From NCBI RefSeq assembly GCF_030656345.1, contig NZ_JAUSNR010000006.1, forward strand, positions 174,405 to 238,404: 64,000 bases of DNA. The letters run 5' to 3'. Under the pieces are notes generated by a model that did no database searches, was not told the DNA's origin, and worked only from the letters and a program-made list of their open reading frames with translations. This document shows, one piece after another, positions 13,596 to 24,108 of this stretch. Origin of the DNA: Pseudotabrizicola sp. (GTDB taxonomy: Bacteria; Pseudomonadota; Alphaproteobacteria; Rhodobacterales; Rhodobacteraceae). The number at the start of each line of letters is the position of its first letter. The stretch's first letter is position 1. A program made the translations under genes and the position numbers.

Positions 13596-15212
13596 ATGGC
13601 GGTTTCGACTGGGTTGAGCGGCGGCGCGCGCGTCGCGGGGATTGTGGTTGGTCTTGGCGTGGTGGCGGTGATCGCGGCTGTGCTGTGGCCGGTGCAGCAG
13701 CCTGCGAATGACACGCCGCCTGTGGCCGTGACCGCCGTGCCGGAACTGGGCGGGGATAGCACGCCGGAGCAGATTGTGGCCGCTGCACCCGTGGCACCTG
13801 CGACGCAGCCCGATGAGCAGCCTGCGCCGGTCGGGCTGTCCGCTGCGCCATCTGAGCCGGAGGCCGAGCCGGGGGTGCCCGGGGTTCAGGCGGCAGCGGC
13901 GGAGCCAGCGGCAGAGCCAGAACCTGCGGCAGAGCCTGTGCCACCCGCCGCGCCCGCGCCCGTCCCCCCCGCCTTTGACGGCTACCGGATCGAGGCGGAT
14001 GGCTCTGCCGTTGTGTCTGGCCGCGCGGCGGCAGGGGCGATGGTGTCGGTGCTGGTCGATGGCCAGCCGGTGGCCGAGGTTCAGGCGGGCGGCGATGGCA
14101 GCTTTGCCGCGCTGTTCACCCTGCCGCCCAATGCGCAGCCCAGTCTGATGACGCTGGACGCGCTGTTGCCAGGTGGCGCGCGGGCGGGGTCGGAACAATC
14201 GGTGGCGCTGGGGCCGATTGCCGGGCCGCAGATCGTGGCCATGGCCGCTGCACCCGCCACCGCTCCCGCCCCTGCCGCAACTCCCTCTCCGGCACCCGCG
14301 CCGATGGCAGAGGGCGCGGCAGAGGCACCGGCAGAGGCAGCCGAGGTTGCGGCCCTTGCCGCGCCTGCGCCAGAACCCGCAGAGCCCGCAGCAGAACCCG
14401 CGCCGCCCCCGGCACCGCCGGTGGCTTTGCTGGTGACCGAAGACGGGGCAACGGTGGCACAAGGCGCGCAGCCCACCGCCGATCTGGTGGCAGACGGGGT
14501 GCCGGTGCTGCTGGAGACGATTTCCTATGCACCCGGCGGCGCTGTGCAGCTGTCGGGCCGGGGCCAGCCCGGCCAGACCGTGCGGATCTATCTGGATACC
14601 GCGCTGGTGGCCGAAGCGGCCATTCTGGAAACCGGGTTGTGGCAGGTGACACTGGGCGACACCGCGCCGCAGATCTATACGCTGCGGGTCGATCAGGTGG
14701 ACGGAACCGGCAAAGTCTCGGCCCGGTTCGAGACCCCGTTCAAGCGCGAAACCATCGAAAACCTGGCGGCCTTGACAGCGGCAGGCGCGCAGGACGCCGG
14801 GACCACAGCGCCGGAACAGGCCGTGGGGCAAGTGGCTGTCCGGACCGCGCAGGCGGCAGGGGACGCCGCACCCGCCGCCCCGCCGTTGCCTGAATCGGAA
14901 GAACTGGGCGCGGCACCCGCCGCGGATGTTGCCCCAACCGACACCGCCTTCGCCGGATCGGCCCCCCCGGTCGCCCCGGCGGGCACTGCTGCGCCCGCAG
15001 CGCTGACGGCGGATGCCGCAGCGCCTGCCGGGTCACCGCCGCCGCCGGTCACCGTCACCGTGCAGCCCGGCTTCACCCTCTGGGGCATCGCGCGCGAAAA
15101 TTTCGGACAGGGCGTGCTGTATGTGCAGGTCTATGAGGCCAACCGCGACAAGATCGGCAACCCCGATCTGATCTATCCGGGGCAGGTGTTTACTATTCCG
15201 GCAAAACCCTAG
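13596..15212 (+). CDS. LysM-domain membrane-anchored protein, Ala/Pro-rich
   Basis: This 538-residue protein has an N-terminal membrane anchor (residues about 12-33, [19 protein letters not shown]). Long stretches of Ala, Pro and Glu repeats, presumably extended in the periplasm, are interrupted by bacterial-Ig-like segments around residues 125-210 and 295-390. A LysM domain sits at the very C-terminus ([12 protein letters not shown] through [14 protein letters not shown]). LysM binds peptidoglycan, so a wall-tethering role is inferred. The start at 13596 places the anchor at the N-terminus; the frame is open back to 13476 without family features. Confidence 0.85.
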   Translation: MAVSTGLSGGARVAGIVVGLGVVAVIAAVLWPVQQPANDTPPVAVTAVPELGGDSTPEQIVAAAPVAPATQPDEQPAPVGLSAAPSEPEAEPGVPGVQAAAAEPAAEPEPAAEPVPPAAPAPVPPAFDGYRIEADGSAVVSGRAAAGAMVSVLVDGQPVAEVQAGGDGSFAALFTLPPNAQPSLMTLDALLPGGARAGSEQSVALGPIAGPQIVAMAAAPATAPAPAATPSPAPAPMAEGAAEAPAEAAEVAALAAPAPEPAEPAAEPAPPPAPPVALLVTEDGATVAQGAQPTADLVADGVPVLLETISYAPGGAVQLSGRGQPGQTVRIYLDTALVAEAAILETGLWQVTLGDTAPQIYTLRVDQVDGTGKVSARFETPFKRETIENLAALTAAGAQDAGTTAPEQAVGQVAVRTAQAAGDAAPAAPPLPESEELGAAPAADVAPTDTAFAGSAPPVAPAGTAAPAALTADAAAPAGSPPPPVTVTVQPGFTLWGIARENFGQGVLYVQVYEANRDKIGNPDLIYPGQVFTIPAKP

Positions 15213-15271
15213 CGCGGGTCTGGCCATTTCCGCCCGATCCCCCTAGATATCAGGGCCGAAAAGAGGCCCCC

Positions 15272-17083
15272 ATGTTTGAACCGACCCCGAAAGACGCCCC
15301 GGCCAGTGGCCTGCAGACCATTGCGCGTGTGATCCCCTATCTGTGGCCCCCGGGTCAGGCCTGGGTGAAACGGCGGGTGGTGGCATCCCTGCTGCTGCTG
15401 GTGATGGCCAAGGTGGTGTCGGTCTCGACCCCGGCGATCTACAAGCAGGCGGTGGATGCGCTGGCGGGCGACGCGCCTGATGCGGCCACCCTGCTGGGGC
15501 TGGCAGCGGTGGGGCTGACGGTGGCCTACGGCATGGCGCGGCTGCTGACGGTCGCCTTCAACGAGGCGCGCGATGCGGTGTTCGTGCGGGTGGGGCAACG
15601 CGCGCTGCGCCAGCTGGCGCTGGAGACGTTCACCCATATCCACAAACTGTCGATGCGCTATCACATCACCCGGAAAACCGGGGGGCTCAGCCGGATTATC
15701 GAACGGGGTGTGAAGGGCGTCGATTTCCTGTTGCGCTTCATGCTGTTGTCCATCGGGCCGCTGATCCTTGAGCTGAGCATGGTGGCGATCATCTTTGCGG
15801 TGGTGTTCGGCTGGCAATATGCGGCGGTGGTGGTGGTGGTGATCAGCATCTACATCGGTTTTACCCTGAAGGTCACCGAGTGGCGGGTGGCGATCCGGCG
15901 CGAGATGAATGCGCAGGACACCGATGCCAACCAGAAGGCCATCGACTCTCTGCTCAACTATGAGACGGTGAAGTATTTCAACGCCGAAGGGCTGGAGGCG
16001 CAGCGCTATGACATGGCGATGCAGCGCTATGAGGTGGCGGCGGTCAAGACCGGGTTGTCGCTTGCGTTCCTGAACCTTGGGCAGGCGTTCCTGATCACCT
16101 CGGGTCTGGTGATCGTGATGGTGATGGCGGCGCGCGGGGTGCAGCAGGGCGTGCTGACGGTCGGCGATTTCGTCATGGTCAACGCCTATATGATCCAGAT
16201 CACCATGCCGCTGAACTTCCTTGGCACGGTGTACCGCGAAATCCGGCAGGCGCTGGTCGATATGGGTGAGATGTTCGGCCTGCTGGGCCAGCCTGCCGAG
16301 GTGGTTGACAAGCCCGCAGCACCCGATCTGGCGGTGACCAAGGGCGAGGTCACCTTTGACGATGTGCGCTTTGACTATGACCCGACCCGCCCGATCCTGA
16401 AAGGCGTCAGCTTTACCGTGGCGCCGGGGCAACGGGTGGCGCTGGTCGGGCCGTCGGGGTCGGGCAAATCAACCATCGGGCGGCTGTTGTTCCGGTTCTA
16501 TGACGTGACCGGCGGCGCGATCCGCATCGACGGGCAGGATCTGCGCGATGTGACGCAGACCAGCATCCACGGGCAGATCGGGGTGGTGCCGCAGGATACG
16601 GTGCTGTTCAACGATACGGTCTATTACAACATCGCCTATGGCCGCGCCGGGGCCACGCGGGATGAGGTGGAGGCGGCGGCAAAGGCGGCGCGCATCCACG
16701 ATTTCATCGTGTCCCTGCCCGAAGGGTACGAGACCACGGTGGGTGAACGCGGGCTGAAACTGTCGGGCGGGGAAAAGCAGCGGGTGGGCATTGCGCGGAC
16801 CTTGCTGAAGAACCCGCCGATCCTGATTCTGGATGAGGCGACCTCGGCGCTGGATACCCAGACCGAGCGCGACATTCAGGACAGTCTGCTGCTGATGGGG
16901 CAGGGCCGGTCGGTGATCACCATCGCGCACCGGCTGTCGACCATTGCCGATGCCGACCGGATCATCGTGCTGGAAGCGGGCGAGATCGTGGAACAGGGCA
17001 CGCATGAGGTGCTGCTGACCAATGGCGGGCGCTATTCCGCGATGTGGGCCCGGCAATCGGCGGAAGAGGAAGAGGCGGCGTAA
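15272..17083 (+). CDS. Atm1/ABCB7-type ABC exporter
   Basis: This is a half-size ABC exporter with the membrane domain first (about residues 35-320, six predicted spans) and the ATPase second (about 350-600). ATPase motifs are Walker A GPSGSGKST, signature LSGGEKQR and Walker B ILILDEATSALD. The block NYETVKYFNAEGLEAQRYD is characteristic of the ABCB7/HMT1/Atm1 group, which exports glutathione-linked sulfur or heavy-metal conjugates and supports Fe-S and metal homeostasis. The length of 603 residues is typical. Confidence 0.94.
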   Translation: MFEPTPKDAPASGLQTIARVIPYLWPPGQAWVKRRVVASLLLLVMAKVVSVSTPAIYKQAVDALAGDAPDAATLLGLAAVGLTVAYGMARLLTVAFNEARDAVFVRVGQRALRQLALETFTHIHKLSMRYHITRKTGGLSRIIERGVKGVDFLLRFMLLSIGPLILELSMVAIIFAVVFGWQYAAVVVVVISIYIGFTLKVTEWRVAIRREMNAQDTDANQKAIDSLLNYETVKYFNAEGLEAQRYDMAMQRYEVAAVKTGLSLAFLNLGQAFLITSGLVIVMVMAARGVQQGVLTVGDFVMVNAYMIQITMPLNFLGTVYREIRQALVDMGEMFGLLGQPAEVVDKPAAPDLAVTKGEVTFDDVRFDYDPTRPILKGVSFTVAPGQRVALVGPSGSGKSTIGRLLFRFYDVTGGAIRIDGQDLRDVTQTSIHGQIGVVPQDTVLFNDTVYYNIAYGRAGATRDEVEAAAKAARIHDFIVSLPEGYETTVGERGLKLSGGEKQRVGIARTLLKNPPILILDEATSALDTQTERDIQDSLLLMGQGRSVITIAHRLSTIADADRIIVLEAGEIVEQGTHEVLLTNGGRYSAMWARQSAEEEEAA

Positions 17084-17117
17084 GCGCCGCTCCTCCCTCG
17101 CTTGCGCGCGGTCCTCG

Positions 17118-20100
17118 CTATTCCGCCGCGCTGCGGATGGGATGGGGGTCTGTCGGCGGCGCGTCTTCCCACAGGATCAGCGGGCCCTGCACCGCGCGGG
17201 CGGCGCGGGTCAGCGCCAGATCGCGCGCCTCCACGCTGCCCTTGCCATGCGCGAGGGCCGACAGTTGCGCCCAGCCCCGGTAGGCCCCGGCCCAGAACCA
17301 GACGCGCAGCGCCAGCAAGGAGGGCGTCAGCACCAGCGTCAGTACGGTGGCAATGCCAAGCCCGAACACCACGGCGGTGGCCAGCTGCGTCCACCACAGC
17401 GCCGAAGGGCTGTTGAGCGTGTAGCCGCCGCCGATGAAATCGACCGACAGGCCGAACATCATCGGGGCCAGCCCCGCCATGGTGGTGATGGTGGTCAGCA
17501 GCACCGGGCGCAGGCGCTGTTCCGCCGTGCGGGTGATCGCCTCCAGCTTTGGCATGTAGCGGCTGAACTCCTGATAGGTGTCAATCAGGATGATGTTGTT
17601 GTTCACCACAATCCCCGCAAGCGCCACGATGCCGGTGCCGGTCATGATGATGCTGAAGGTCTGGCCCATCACCATCATGCCGATCAGCACCCCGGTGGTG
17701 GACAGGATGACGGCCAGGAGCACCAGCACCGCATTGTAGACCGAGTTGAACTGCGCCAGCAGGATGATGAACATCAGACCCAGCGCGCCGGCAAAAGCCT
17801 GCATCAGAAAGGCCCCCGCCTCGGCCTGATCTTCCTGATCGCCGGTCCAGACCCAACTGACACCAGCGGGCAGCGGGTTGGTGTCCAGCCATGCCGTCAG
17901 CTGCCCGATCCGTTCGGTGGCGTTGATCGGCACGCCATCGGGCCGCGTCAGGCCGGGGGCCACATCGGCGCGGATGTCGTAGACGCGCGATTCGTTGACC
18001 CGGTCGATGCGGCCCAGTTTCGGCACCGGCTTGCGGCTGATGAAGTTTGACAGCGGCACCAGCCCGTCTGCGGTGCGGACTTTCAGCGAATCGAGGGTCG
18101 ACAGCACCCGGTCGGCCTCTGGCAGGCGGACGCGGATCTCGATCTCTTCATCCGAGGTGTCGACGCGCATCGTGTCGAGCATCACGCCGCGCGTCACCAG
18201 CTGCACCATGCCGCCGACAGTGGCGACATCGGCCCCAAAGCGCCCGGCGCGGGCAACATCGACGGTGATTTCCCAGTCGATGCCGGGCAGGGGGCGGGTG
18301 TCTTCCACGCCGATGATTCCGTCCAGCGTCGCCATCTGCGCGCGCACGGTTTCGACGGCGCTGTCGAGGGCGGCAAAATCATCGCCCGACAGGCGCAGGT
18401 GCAAAGGCTTGCCCGAGGCGGGACCAGAGGCCCCGGCCAGCACCTCGATGCGGATGCCGGGCAGGGCTTGCAGGCGTTCGGTCAGTCCCGCGATGATCTG
18501 CGCGCCGCCAAGGGCGGGGTCTGCGCTGCGCTGTTCCCACGGGGCCAGTTCCAGCTGGATCTGGCCCACGCTGTCCAGGGGGGATTGCGCGCCGCCGGTA
18601 TTGGCGTTCAGGCCGCCAGCCCCGGCGAAAGAAAACGTGGACTGCACCCCCGGCGTGCCGACCACCAGCGCCTCTGCCTGTTGCAGCAGCGCGTCTTTTT
18701 CGGTCAAGGACAGGTTGCCGCGCGCCTGAACGTAGACGATGGCCTGTTCGGGTTCGGTGGCTACAAAGAACTCCACCCCTTTGCCATGCTGGGCATAGAG
18801 GCTGAAGATCAGGGCGATAAAACCCGCCACAGTGGCAATTGTCACCAGCGGCATGATCGGGTTGCCGGTCAGAAAGCGGATCACCCGGCCAAACGGGCTG
18901 CGGCGGTAGCCAGACACCACAGGTGCCCGGCGCTGGGGCTTTGCGGCCTCCAGCGTGATGGACGCGGCAAAGCCGCCCAGCATCGCCAGCCCGGCACCGG
19001 GCAACAGACCGGGCACACCCATGCCGCGCGGGGCCAGCAGCAACGCCACGCCGGTGAACAGAATGGCAAGCGAGACCAGCACCAGCAAAACCCGCAGCCA
19101 CAGAGGGCGCGGGCGCAGCAGGGCGGCGATGGCTTCCAGCTGCCGCGTCACCCGGCCCGCCACACCCCCCATCACCGGCACATAGACCAGCGCGACCAGC
19201 AGCGATGCCGACAGCACAAAGATCAGCGTGACCGGCAGCATCCCCATGAATTCCCCCGCCACCCCGGGCCAGAACAGCATCGGCAGAAAGGCACACAGCG
19301 TGGTGGCGGTAGAGCTGACGATGGGCCAGAACATCCGCTTGGCGGCCTCGGTATAGGCGGCCATCGGGCCGGAGCCTTCCTGAATCCGCTTGTCGGCATA
19401 TTCGACCACCACGATGCCGCCATCGACCAGCATCCCCACCGCCAGAATCAACCCGAACATCACGATGTTCGAGACTGAGATGCCCAGCACGGCAAAGAAG
19501 GCGAAGGTCAGCAGAAACGTGGTGGGAATTGAAAACCCGACCAGCAGCGCCGACCTTGTGCCAAGCGCCGCCAGCACCACCACCATCACCAGCGCAATCG
19601 CGGTCAGCACAGCGCCTTCCAGCTGGCGTACCATGCCCTGCACATTGGTCGACTGGTCCAATGATGCCGCGACCGAGACCGACCGGCGCAGGTCTTCGGG
19701 CCAGAGCGCCACCTCTGCCGCCACCACCTCCTGCACCAGACGCGAGGTATCAATCAGGTTGAAGCCCTTGCGCTTGACCACCTGAATGGCGACCGTGGGC
19801 GCACCGTTATAGCGCGCGGTGCCGGTGGGGTCTTCAAAGGTCAGGTTGATCTGCGCCAGATCCCCCAGCGTGATGGTGCGGTCACCGTTCACCTTGACCG
19901 GCAGGCCGTAGACCTGCGCCGGGGTGTTGAAACTGGACGGGATCTTGACCGCGAATGCCCCGCTGGCGGTTTCCACCTCTCCGGCCGCGATCAGCTGGTT
20001 GTTGCGGGTGACAACCGTGATCAGCTCGGCGGCGGTGATGTTATACGCCTCCAGCTTCAGCGGGTCGATCAGCACCTCCAGCATCTCATCCCGGTGCCCG

Positions 20101-20627
20101 GCCAGTTCGGCCTTGAGCACCGGCTCCATCGCCGCGATCTTCGATTGCAGATCCTTGGCGGCGCGCAAAAGCGTACGTTCGGGCACGTCACCCGACAGGG
20201 CGATCACCAGAATGGGAAATTCGCTGAAATTGATCTCATTGATCGAATAGGTGTCGGCCCCTTGTGGAAACTTCGCTTCCGCCGTGTTCATCCGGTCGCG
20301 GACATCGGCAATGGTCTGCGATTTGTCCCAGCCGAATTCAAATTCCAGCGCCACGCCGCCATAGTTTTCAGCCGCCGTGCCGGAAATGGTCTTCAACCCG
20401 TCAAGGCCAGACAGTTCCTGCTCCATCACCTTGACCAGCAGGGTTTCCGAATCGGCGGCGGAAATGCCGGGGAAGGGGACAGAGACGAACAGCGCAGGGA
20501 TGTCGATATCAGGCTCGCCCTCCTTGGGCAGGCTGACATAGGCCAGCACCCCGGCAGCAACCGACAGCAGGATGAAGGCCACCACCATCCGGGCGCGGGC
20601 GGCGGCCCAGTCGATCAGCCCGGTCAT
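17118..20627 (-). CDS. RND efflux transporter, AcrB/CusA-like inner-membrane pump
   Basis: This 1,169-residue proton-driven RND permease is longer than AcrB (about 1,050). It has the N-terminal span, two large periplasmic loops and two sets of membrane helices. Conserved features include the cytoplasmic loop reading VDGGIVVVEYADKRIQEG, the segment VSSTATTLCAFLPMLFWPG and the late loop GIVVNNNIILIDTYQEF. The start overlaps the stop of the adaptor gene by 4 bp, so the two form an efflux operon transcribed leftward. No outer-membrane factor gene is adjacent. The substrate cannot be deduced. Confidence 0.94.
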   Translation of the reverse strand: MTGLIDWAAARARMVVAFILLSVAAGVLAYVSLPKEGEPDIDIPALFVSVPFPGISAADSETLLVKVMEQELSGLDGLKTISGTAAENYGGVALEFEFGWDKSQTIADVRDRMNTAEAKFPQGADTYSINEINFSEFPILVIALSGDVPERTLLRAAKDLQSKIAAMEPVLKAELAGHRDEMLEVLIDPLKLEAYNITAAELITVVTRNNQLIAAGEVETASGAFAVKIPSSFNTPAQVYGLPVKVNGDRTITLGDLAQINLTFEDPTGTARYNGAPTVAIQVVKRKGFNLIDTSRLVQEVVAAEVALWPEDLRRSVSVAASLDQSTNVQGMVRQLEGAVLTAIALVMVVVLAALGTRSALLVGFSIPTTFLLTFAFFAVLGISVSNIVMFGLILAVGMLVDGGIVVVEYADKRIQEGSGPMAAYTEAAKRMFWPIVSSTATTLCAFLPMLFWPGVAGEFMGMLPVTLIFVLSASLLVALVYVPVMGGVAGRVTRQLEAIAALLRPRPLWLRVLLVLVSLAILFTGVALLLAPRGMGVPGLLPGAGLAMLGGFAASITLEAAKPQRRAPVVSGYRRSPFGRVIRFLTGNPIMPLVTIATVAGFIALIFSLYAQHGKGVEFFVATEPEQAIVYVQARGNLSLTEKDALLQQAEALVVGTPGVQSTFSFAGAGGLNANTGGAQSPLDSVGQIQLELAPWEQRSADPALGGAQIIAGLTERLQALPGIRIEVLAGASGPASGKPLHLRLSGDDFAALDSAVETVRAQMATLDGIIGVEDTRPLPGIDWEITVDVARAGRFGADVATVGGMVQLVTRGVMLDTMRVDTSDEEIEIRVRLPEADRVLSTLDSLKVRTADGLVPLSNFISRKPVPKLGRIDRVNESRVYDIRADVAPGLTRPDGVPINATERIGQLTAWLDTNPLPAGVSWVWTGDQEDQAEAGAFLMQAFAGALGLMFIILLAQFNSVYNAVLVLLAVILSTTGVLIGMMVMGQTFSIIMTGTGIVALAGIVVNNNIILIDTYQEFSRYMPKLEAITRTAEQRLRPVLLTTITTMAGLAPMMFGLSVDFIGGGYTLNSPSALWWTQLATAVVFGLGIATVLTLVLTPSLLALRVWFWAGAYRGWAQLSALAHGKGSVEARDLALTRAARAVQGPLILWEDAPPTDPHPIRSAAE

Positions 20628-21760
20628 GGTGCAGCCTGCTGCAAGGTGACGGTTACGGCCGTGCCGTCGGTCACATATTCCTGACCGACCGTGATCACCG
20701 TCGCCTGATCGGGCAGGCCGGTGACCAGCATGCCCTCCACCGTATCGCGCAGCACGGTGACGTGGGCAAAGCTGGCGCGACCCTCCACCGCCAGCCGCAC
20801 GCCCAAGATGCCCGCATTGTCCAGCGTCAGGCTGGACGCGGGCAGCAGATGCGCCATCACCCCATCGGCGGCGATCAGCATCTCCGCCGTCTGGCCATCG
20901 CGGATCGCAAGGTCGGTGTTGGGCACCGTCACCTCGACCCGAAAGGTGCGGGTGGCGGGATCGGCGACGCGCGACAGAAAGGTGACGCGGCCCTGCACTT
21001 CGCGCCCGGAGATCAGCCGCGCACCGGCAATGGCCCCGACGCTGATCCGGTCAACCTCGGCCTCGGGCACGAAACCGACCAGCCGGATCGGGTCCAGCTG
21101 GATCACCGTGGCGCAGTCGCCGCCGGGCTGCAACAGGCTGCCAAGCTCGGCGGTGTCGGTTTCCAGCAGCCCCTCAAACGGGGCGGTGACGGTCAGGCGG
21201 GAAATGTCGATGCGGATCGCATCGAGTGCCGATTGCGCCGATTGCACCCCGGCGCGGGCCGATTCAAGCGCGGCCTCGGTCCCGATGCGGCGGGTTTCCG
21301 TGGCAAAGCCGCCCTCGGTCAGCCGGTTGGCGGCATCGGCGTTCACCTCGGCCTCGCGCAGGCGGGATTGGGCTTCAGTCAGCCGCGCCTGCGCTTCGGC
21401 CTCCTGCTGCGGCCTTGTGCCGGGGTCCAGTTGGCACAAGGTCTGGCCGGTGCTGACAAAGGCTCCGCGCCGCAACGGGTCTGACCGCACCAGCCCGCCG
21501 GTTTCGGCCCGCACGTTGACCTGACGCGCGGCCTCGGTCCGGCCCCGGGCGATCACGGCGTTCTGCACCAGCGTGGCGGTCGATGCGATTGCCACCACCG
21601 ACATCGCGGCATCGGCGGGTGTTTGCGCAGGCCCCTGATCCGCACCGGCGGGCCCCGGTTCGGCGGCGGTGGTGGTGGCCATCAGACGATCACGTTCGAA
21701 CACGGCAACGTAAAGCGTTGCCGCGACAGCCAGAGCGGTCAGGGGGGGAAGGATACGCAT
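20624..21760 (-). CDS. RND efflux periplasmic adaptor (membrane fusion protein)
   Basis: This 378-residue membrane fusion protein has an N-terminal anchor or signal (ILPPLTALAVAATLYVAVF). A lipoyl/beta-barrel core includes GGLVRSDPLRRGAFVSTGQTL, with a helical hairpin at about residues 115-180 that docks to an outer-membrane channel. The barrel and membrane-proximal domains follow (APFEGLLETDTAELGSLLQPG). It is the first gene of the operon and feeds directly into the pump gene. A divergent promoter region of about 230 bp separates it from the YfgM-like gene. Confidence 0.93.
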   Translation of the reverse strand: MRILPPLTALAVAATLYVAVFERDRLMATTTAAEPGPAGADQGPAQTPADAAMSVVAIASTATLVQNAVIARGRTEAARQVNVRAETGGLVRSDPLRRGAFVSTGQTLCQLDPGTRPQQEAEAQARLTEAQSRLREAEVNADAANRLTEGGFATETRRIGTEAALESARAGVQSAQSALDAIRIDISRLTVTAPFEGLLETDTAELGSLLQPGGDCATVIQLDPIRLVGFVPEAEVDRISVGAIAGARLISGREVQGRVTFLSRVADPATRTFRVEVTVPNTDLAIRDGQTAEMLIAADGVMAHLLPASSLTLDNAGILGVRLAVEGRASFAHVTVLRDTVEGMLVTGLPDQATVITVGQEYVTDGTAVTVTLQQAAP

Positions 21761-21989
21761 TGTTACCTTTCAGGCCGCGCTTGCAGCGGTTAATTTAGGT
21801 GTTGCGGGGGCGTCCGGCAAGCCGCGTCCATGCCGCAGCCTGTGCCGGATGCCGGGCCGTGTCCGGGGCAGGGCTTGGCAAGCCCTTGTGCTTGCGTGTA
21901 AGACAGGGCGCAGACGTGTGGTCTGGCGCGCTTCAGGCCGGGTCATGCCCGACCGACCAGTAAAGCGCCCTTTTGAAAGCCGAAGTGAC

Positions 21990-22649
21990 GTGAGCAATCC
22001 CGAAAGTTTCATCCAGGAAGTGACGGAAGAGGTACGCCGCGACCGGCTGTATTCCTATTTCCGCAGATATGGCTGGATTCCCGCGCTGATCGTGCTGGCC
22101 GTTGTCGGTGGCACCGCCTGGACCGAGTGGTCAAAGGCGCGTGACGCCGCACAGGCGCAGGCCTTTGGCGATTCCGTTCTGGATGCGCTGGATCTGGGCG
22201 GGGCAGAGGCGCGGCAACAGGCGCTGTCAGCGGTTCCGGCAAACGGCGCGCAAAAGGCGGTGCTGGCGCTGCTGCTGGCCTCGGACCCGACGCAGGACCG
22301 TGCCGCCAGTCTGGCGTCGCTTGAGGCGCTGGCGGCAGATACGGCGCAACCGCAAAGTTACCGCGATCTGGCCGTGTTGCGCCGGGTGATCCTGGCGGGG
22401 GCCGATCTGCCCGTGGCCGATCGCCGGGCGATGCTGGAGCCGGTTGCGGCTGCGGGGAGGCCGTTCCGGCCACTGGCGCTGGAACAGCTGGCCTATCTGC
22501 TGGTGGAAGACGGCGACACCGCCGCCGCGATCAGCGCGCTGCGGGCGCTGACCCAGGACCAGCAGGCCCCTGCGGGCTTGCGCGGGCGGGCGGGACAGAT
22601 GATTGTGGCGCTTGGGGGCGACACCGCCCCGGCAGGTGACGCCGGGTGA
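21990..22649 (+). CDS. YfgM-like TPR membrane protein
   Basis: This 219-residue bitopic protein starts at GTG with the conserved block SNPESFIQEVTEEVRRDR. One membrane span lies at about residues 28-46 (YGWIPALIVLAVVGGTAW), with a periplasmic helical TPR-like domain behind it. In E. coli YfgM interacts with the secretion and outer-membrane assembly machinery next to BamB and Der, and the same YfgM-BamB-Der gene order is seen here. The frame is open to 21849, but the upstream segment is not family-like. It overlaps the next gene by 4 bp. Confidence 0.85.
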   Translation: MSNPESFIQEVTEEVRRDRLYSYFRRYGWIPALIVLAVVGGTAWTEWSKARDAAQAQAFGDSVLDALDLGGAEARQQALSAVPANGAQKAVLALLLASDPTQDRAASLASLEALAADTAQPQSYRDLAVLRRVILAGADLPVADRRAMLEPVAAAGRPFRPLALEQLAYLLVEDGDTAAAISALRALTQDQQAPAGLRGRAGQMIVALGGDTAPAGDAG

Positions 22650-24055
22650 CGGTGTTTGGCAGGGCGGTGTTTGGCAGGATGGGGTCCGTGGGAGTGGAGC
22701 GAGTGGTGAAACAGAAGTGCTGGCTGGGGCTTTCGGCAATGACGGCCGTTTTGCTGCTGTCTGCGTGTGAACGCGAACTGATCCTGCCGGGCGAACGCTT
22801 TCCGGTGCGCGCCGATCTGGATGCCTCGGTCCGGTTGGAAGGCCAGCCTGCGCCGGTGGCCCCCTCTGCACTGCCCCCGAACCGCTCTGTGCCGATTTCC
22901 CTGCCTGCGGCGGCGGCGAATGCGGACTGGAGCCATCGCGGCGGCTCGGCCCGCCACGCCTCGCCGCACGGGCGGCTGTCTGCCACCCCTGCGCGGGTGT
23001 GGAGCGCCAATATCGGGGCCGGGTCCAGCCGCAAGAACCGGATTTCAACCTCTCCGGTCGTGGCCGATGGCCGGATCGTGACGATGGACAGCAATGCGCT
23101 GGTGGTGGCCACCGGCACCAACGGGGCCACGCTGTGGCAGGCCGATCTGACGGCCCCGTTTGACCGGGGCGGCGCGGTGTCGGGCGGCGGTGTGGCGCTT
23201 GGCGGCGGCATGGTCTTCGTGGCGACCGGCTATGGCGAGCTGGTGGCCTTGCAGGCCAGCAGCGGTGCCGTGGTCTGGCGGCAGCGTCTGGCCAGCCCTG
23301 TGTCCGGCGCGCCGGCCTATGATGGCGGCACGGTCTATGTGGCCACCCGCGATGGCGCGGGCTGGGCGGTGGATGCCCGCAACGGCAAGGTGCAGTGGAC
23401 GGTTCCCGGCCTGCCCAACACGCTGGCGGTCTCGGGGTCTTCGGCCCCGGCTGTGACCGACCGCACCGTGATTTTCCCGTTTCCCAGTGGTGAGCTGGTG
23501 TCGGCCCTGCGTCTGAATGGCGTGCGGGTCTGGGGCGCGCCGGTGACCGGGCAACGCCCGGGGCGCGGCTATCAGGGGCTGACCGATCTGACCGGCGATC
23601 CGGTGATCGTGGGCAGCACGATTTACGCAGGCACCGCCGCAGGCCGGACCGCCGCGATCAACGCCGGGTCGGGTGACCGGATCTGGACGGCGGTAGAGGG
23701 TGCGATGAACCCGCCGCTGGTGGTCGGCGGATCGGTCTTTGTGGTGAATGACGAGGCGCGTCTGGTGCGTCTGGACGCCGCCACGGGTGAGGTGATCTGG
23801 CTGGCCGACATGCCGTATTTCGAGAATGAAAAGCCCCGCCGTCACAAGGCGATCACCGCGCATTACGGCCCGGTTCTGGCCGGGGGCCGGGTGATCGTGG
23901 TGTCGGGCGATGGCATTTTGCGCCAGTTCAGCGCGACCGATGGCACGCTGGTGGGCACGGCGCAGATTCCCGGCGGGGCGGCGGCTGCACCAGCCCTTGC
24001 GGGCGGTGCGCTGTATGTCGTCAGCACCAGCGGGCAACTTCACGCTTTCCGTTAA
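22646..24055 (+). CDS. PQQ-like beta-propeller lipoprotein (BamB-like)
   Basis: This eight-bladed PQQ-repeat beta-propeller protein carries a lipoprotein signal peptide; the lipobox LLLSAC sets the mature Cys near codon 22766. Repeats such as VVATGTNGATLWQADL and LVALQASSGAVVWRQRL mark the blades. BamB is the accessory lipoprotein of the BAM complex, and the position between the YfgM-like gene and der supports that role. The start is uncertain: GTG 22646 overlaps the upstream stop, while ATG 22679 or GTG 22706 would give a more compact signal peptide. Confidence 0.86.
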   Translation: MTVFGRAVFGRMGSVGVERVVKQKCWLGLSAMTAVLLLSACERELILPGERFPVRADLDASVRLEGQPAPVAPSALPPNRSVPISLPAAAANADWSHRGGSARHASPHGRLSATPARVWSANIGAGSSRKNRISTSPVVADGRIVTMDSNALVVATGTNGATLWQADLTAPFDRGGAVSGGGVALGGGMVFVATGYGELVALQASSGAVVWRQRLASPVSGAPAYDGGTVYVATRDGAGWAVDARNGKVQWTVPGLPNTLAVSGSSAPAVTDRTVIFPFPSGELVSALRLNGVRVWGAPVTGQRPGRGYQGLTDLTGDPVIVGSTIYAGTAAGRTAAINAGSGDRIWTAVEGAMNPPLVVGGSVFVVNDEARLVRLDAATGEVIWLADMPYFENEKPRRHKAITAHYGPVLAGGRVIVVSGDGILRQFSATDGTLVGTAQIPGGAAAAPALAGGALYVVSTSGQLHAFR

Positions 24056-24108
24056 GGGCAAAGCCCTGTATGGGGAACGGCTTGAATGAACCCGGAACCG
24101 TATAAGAC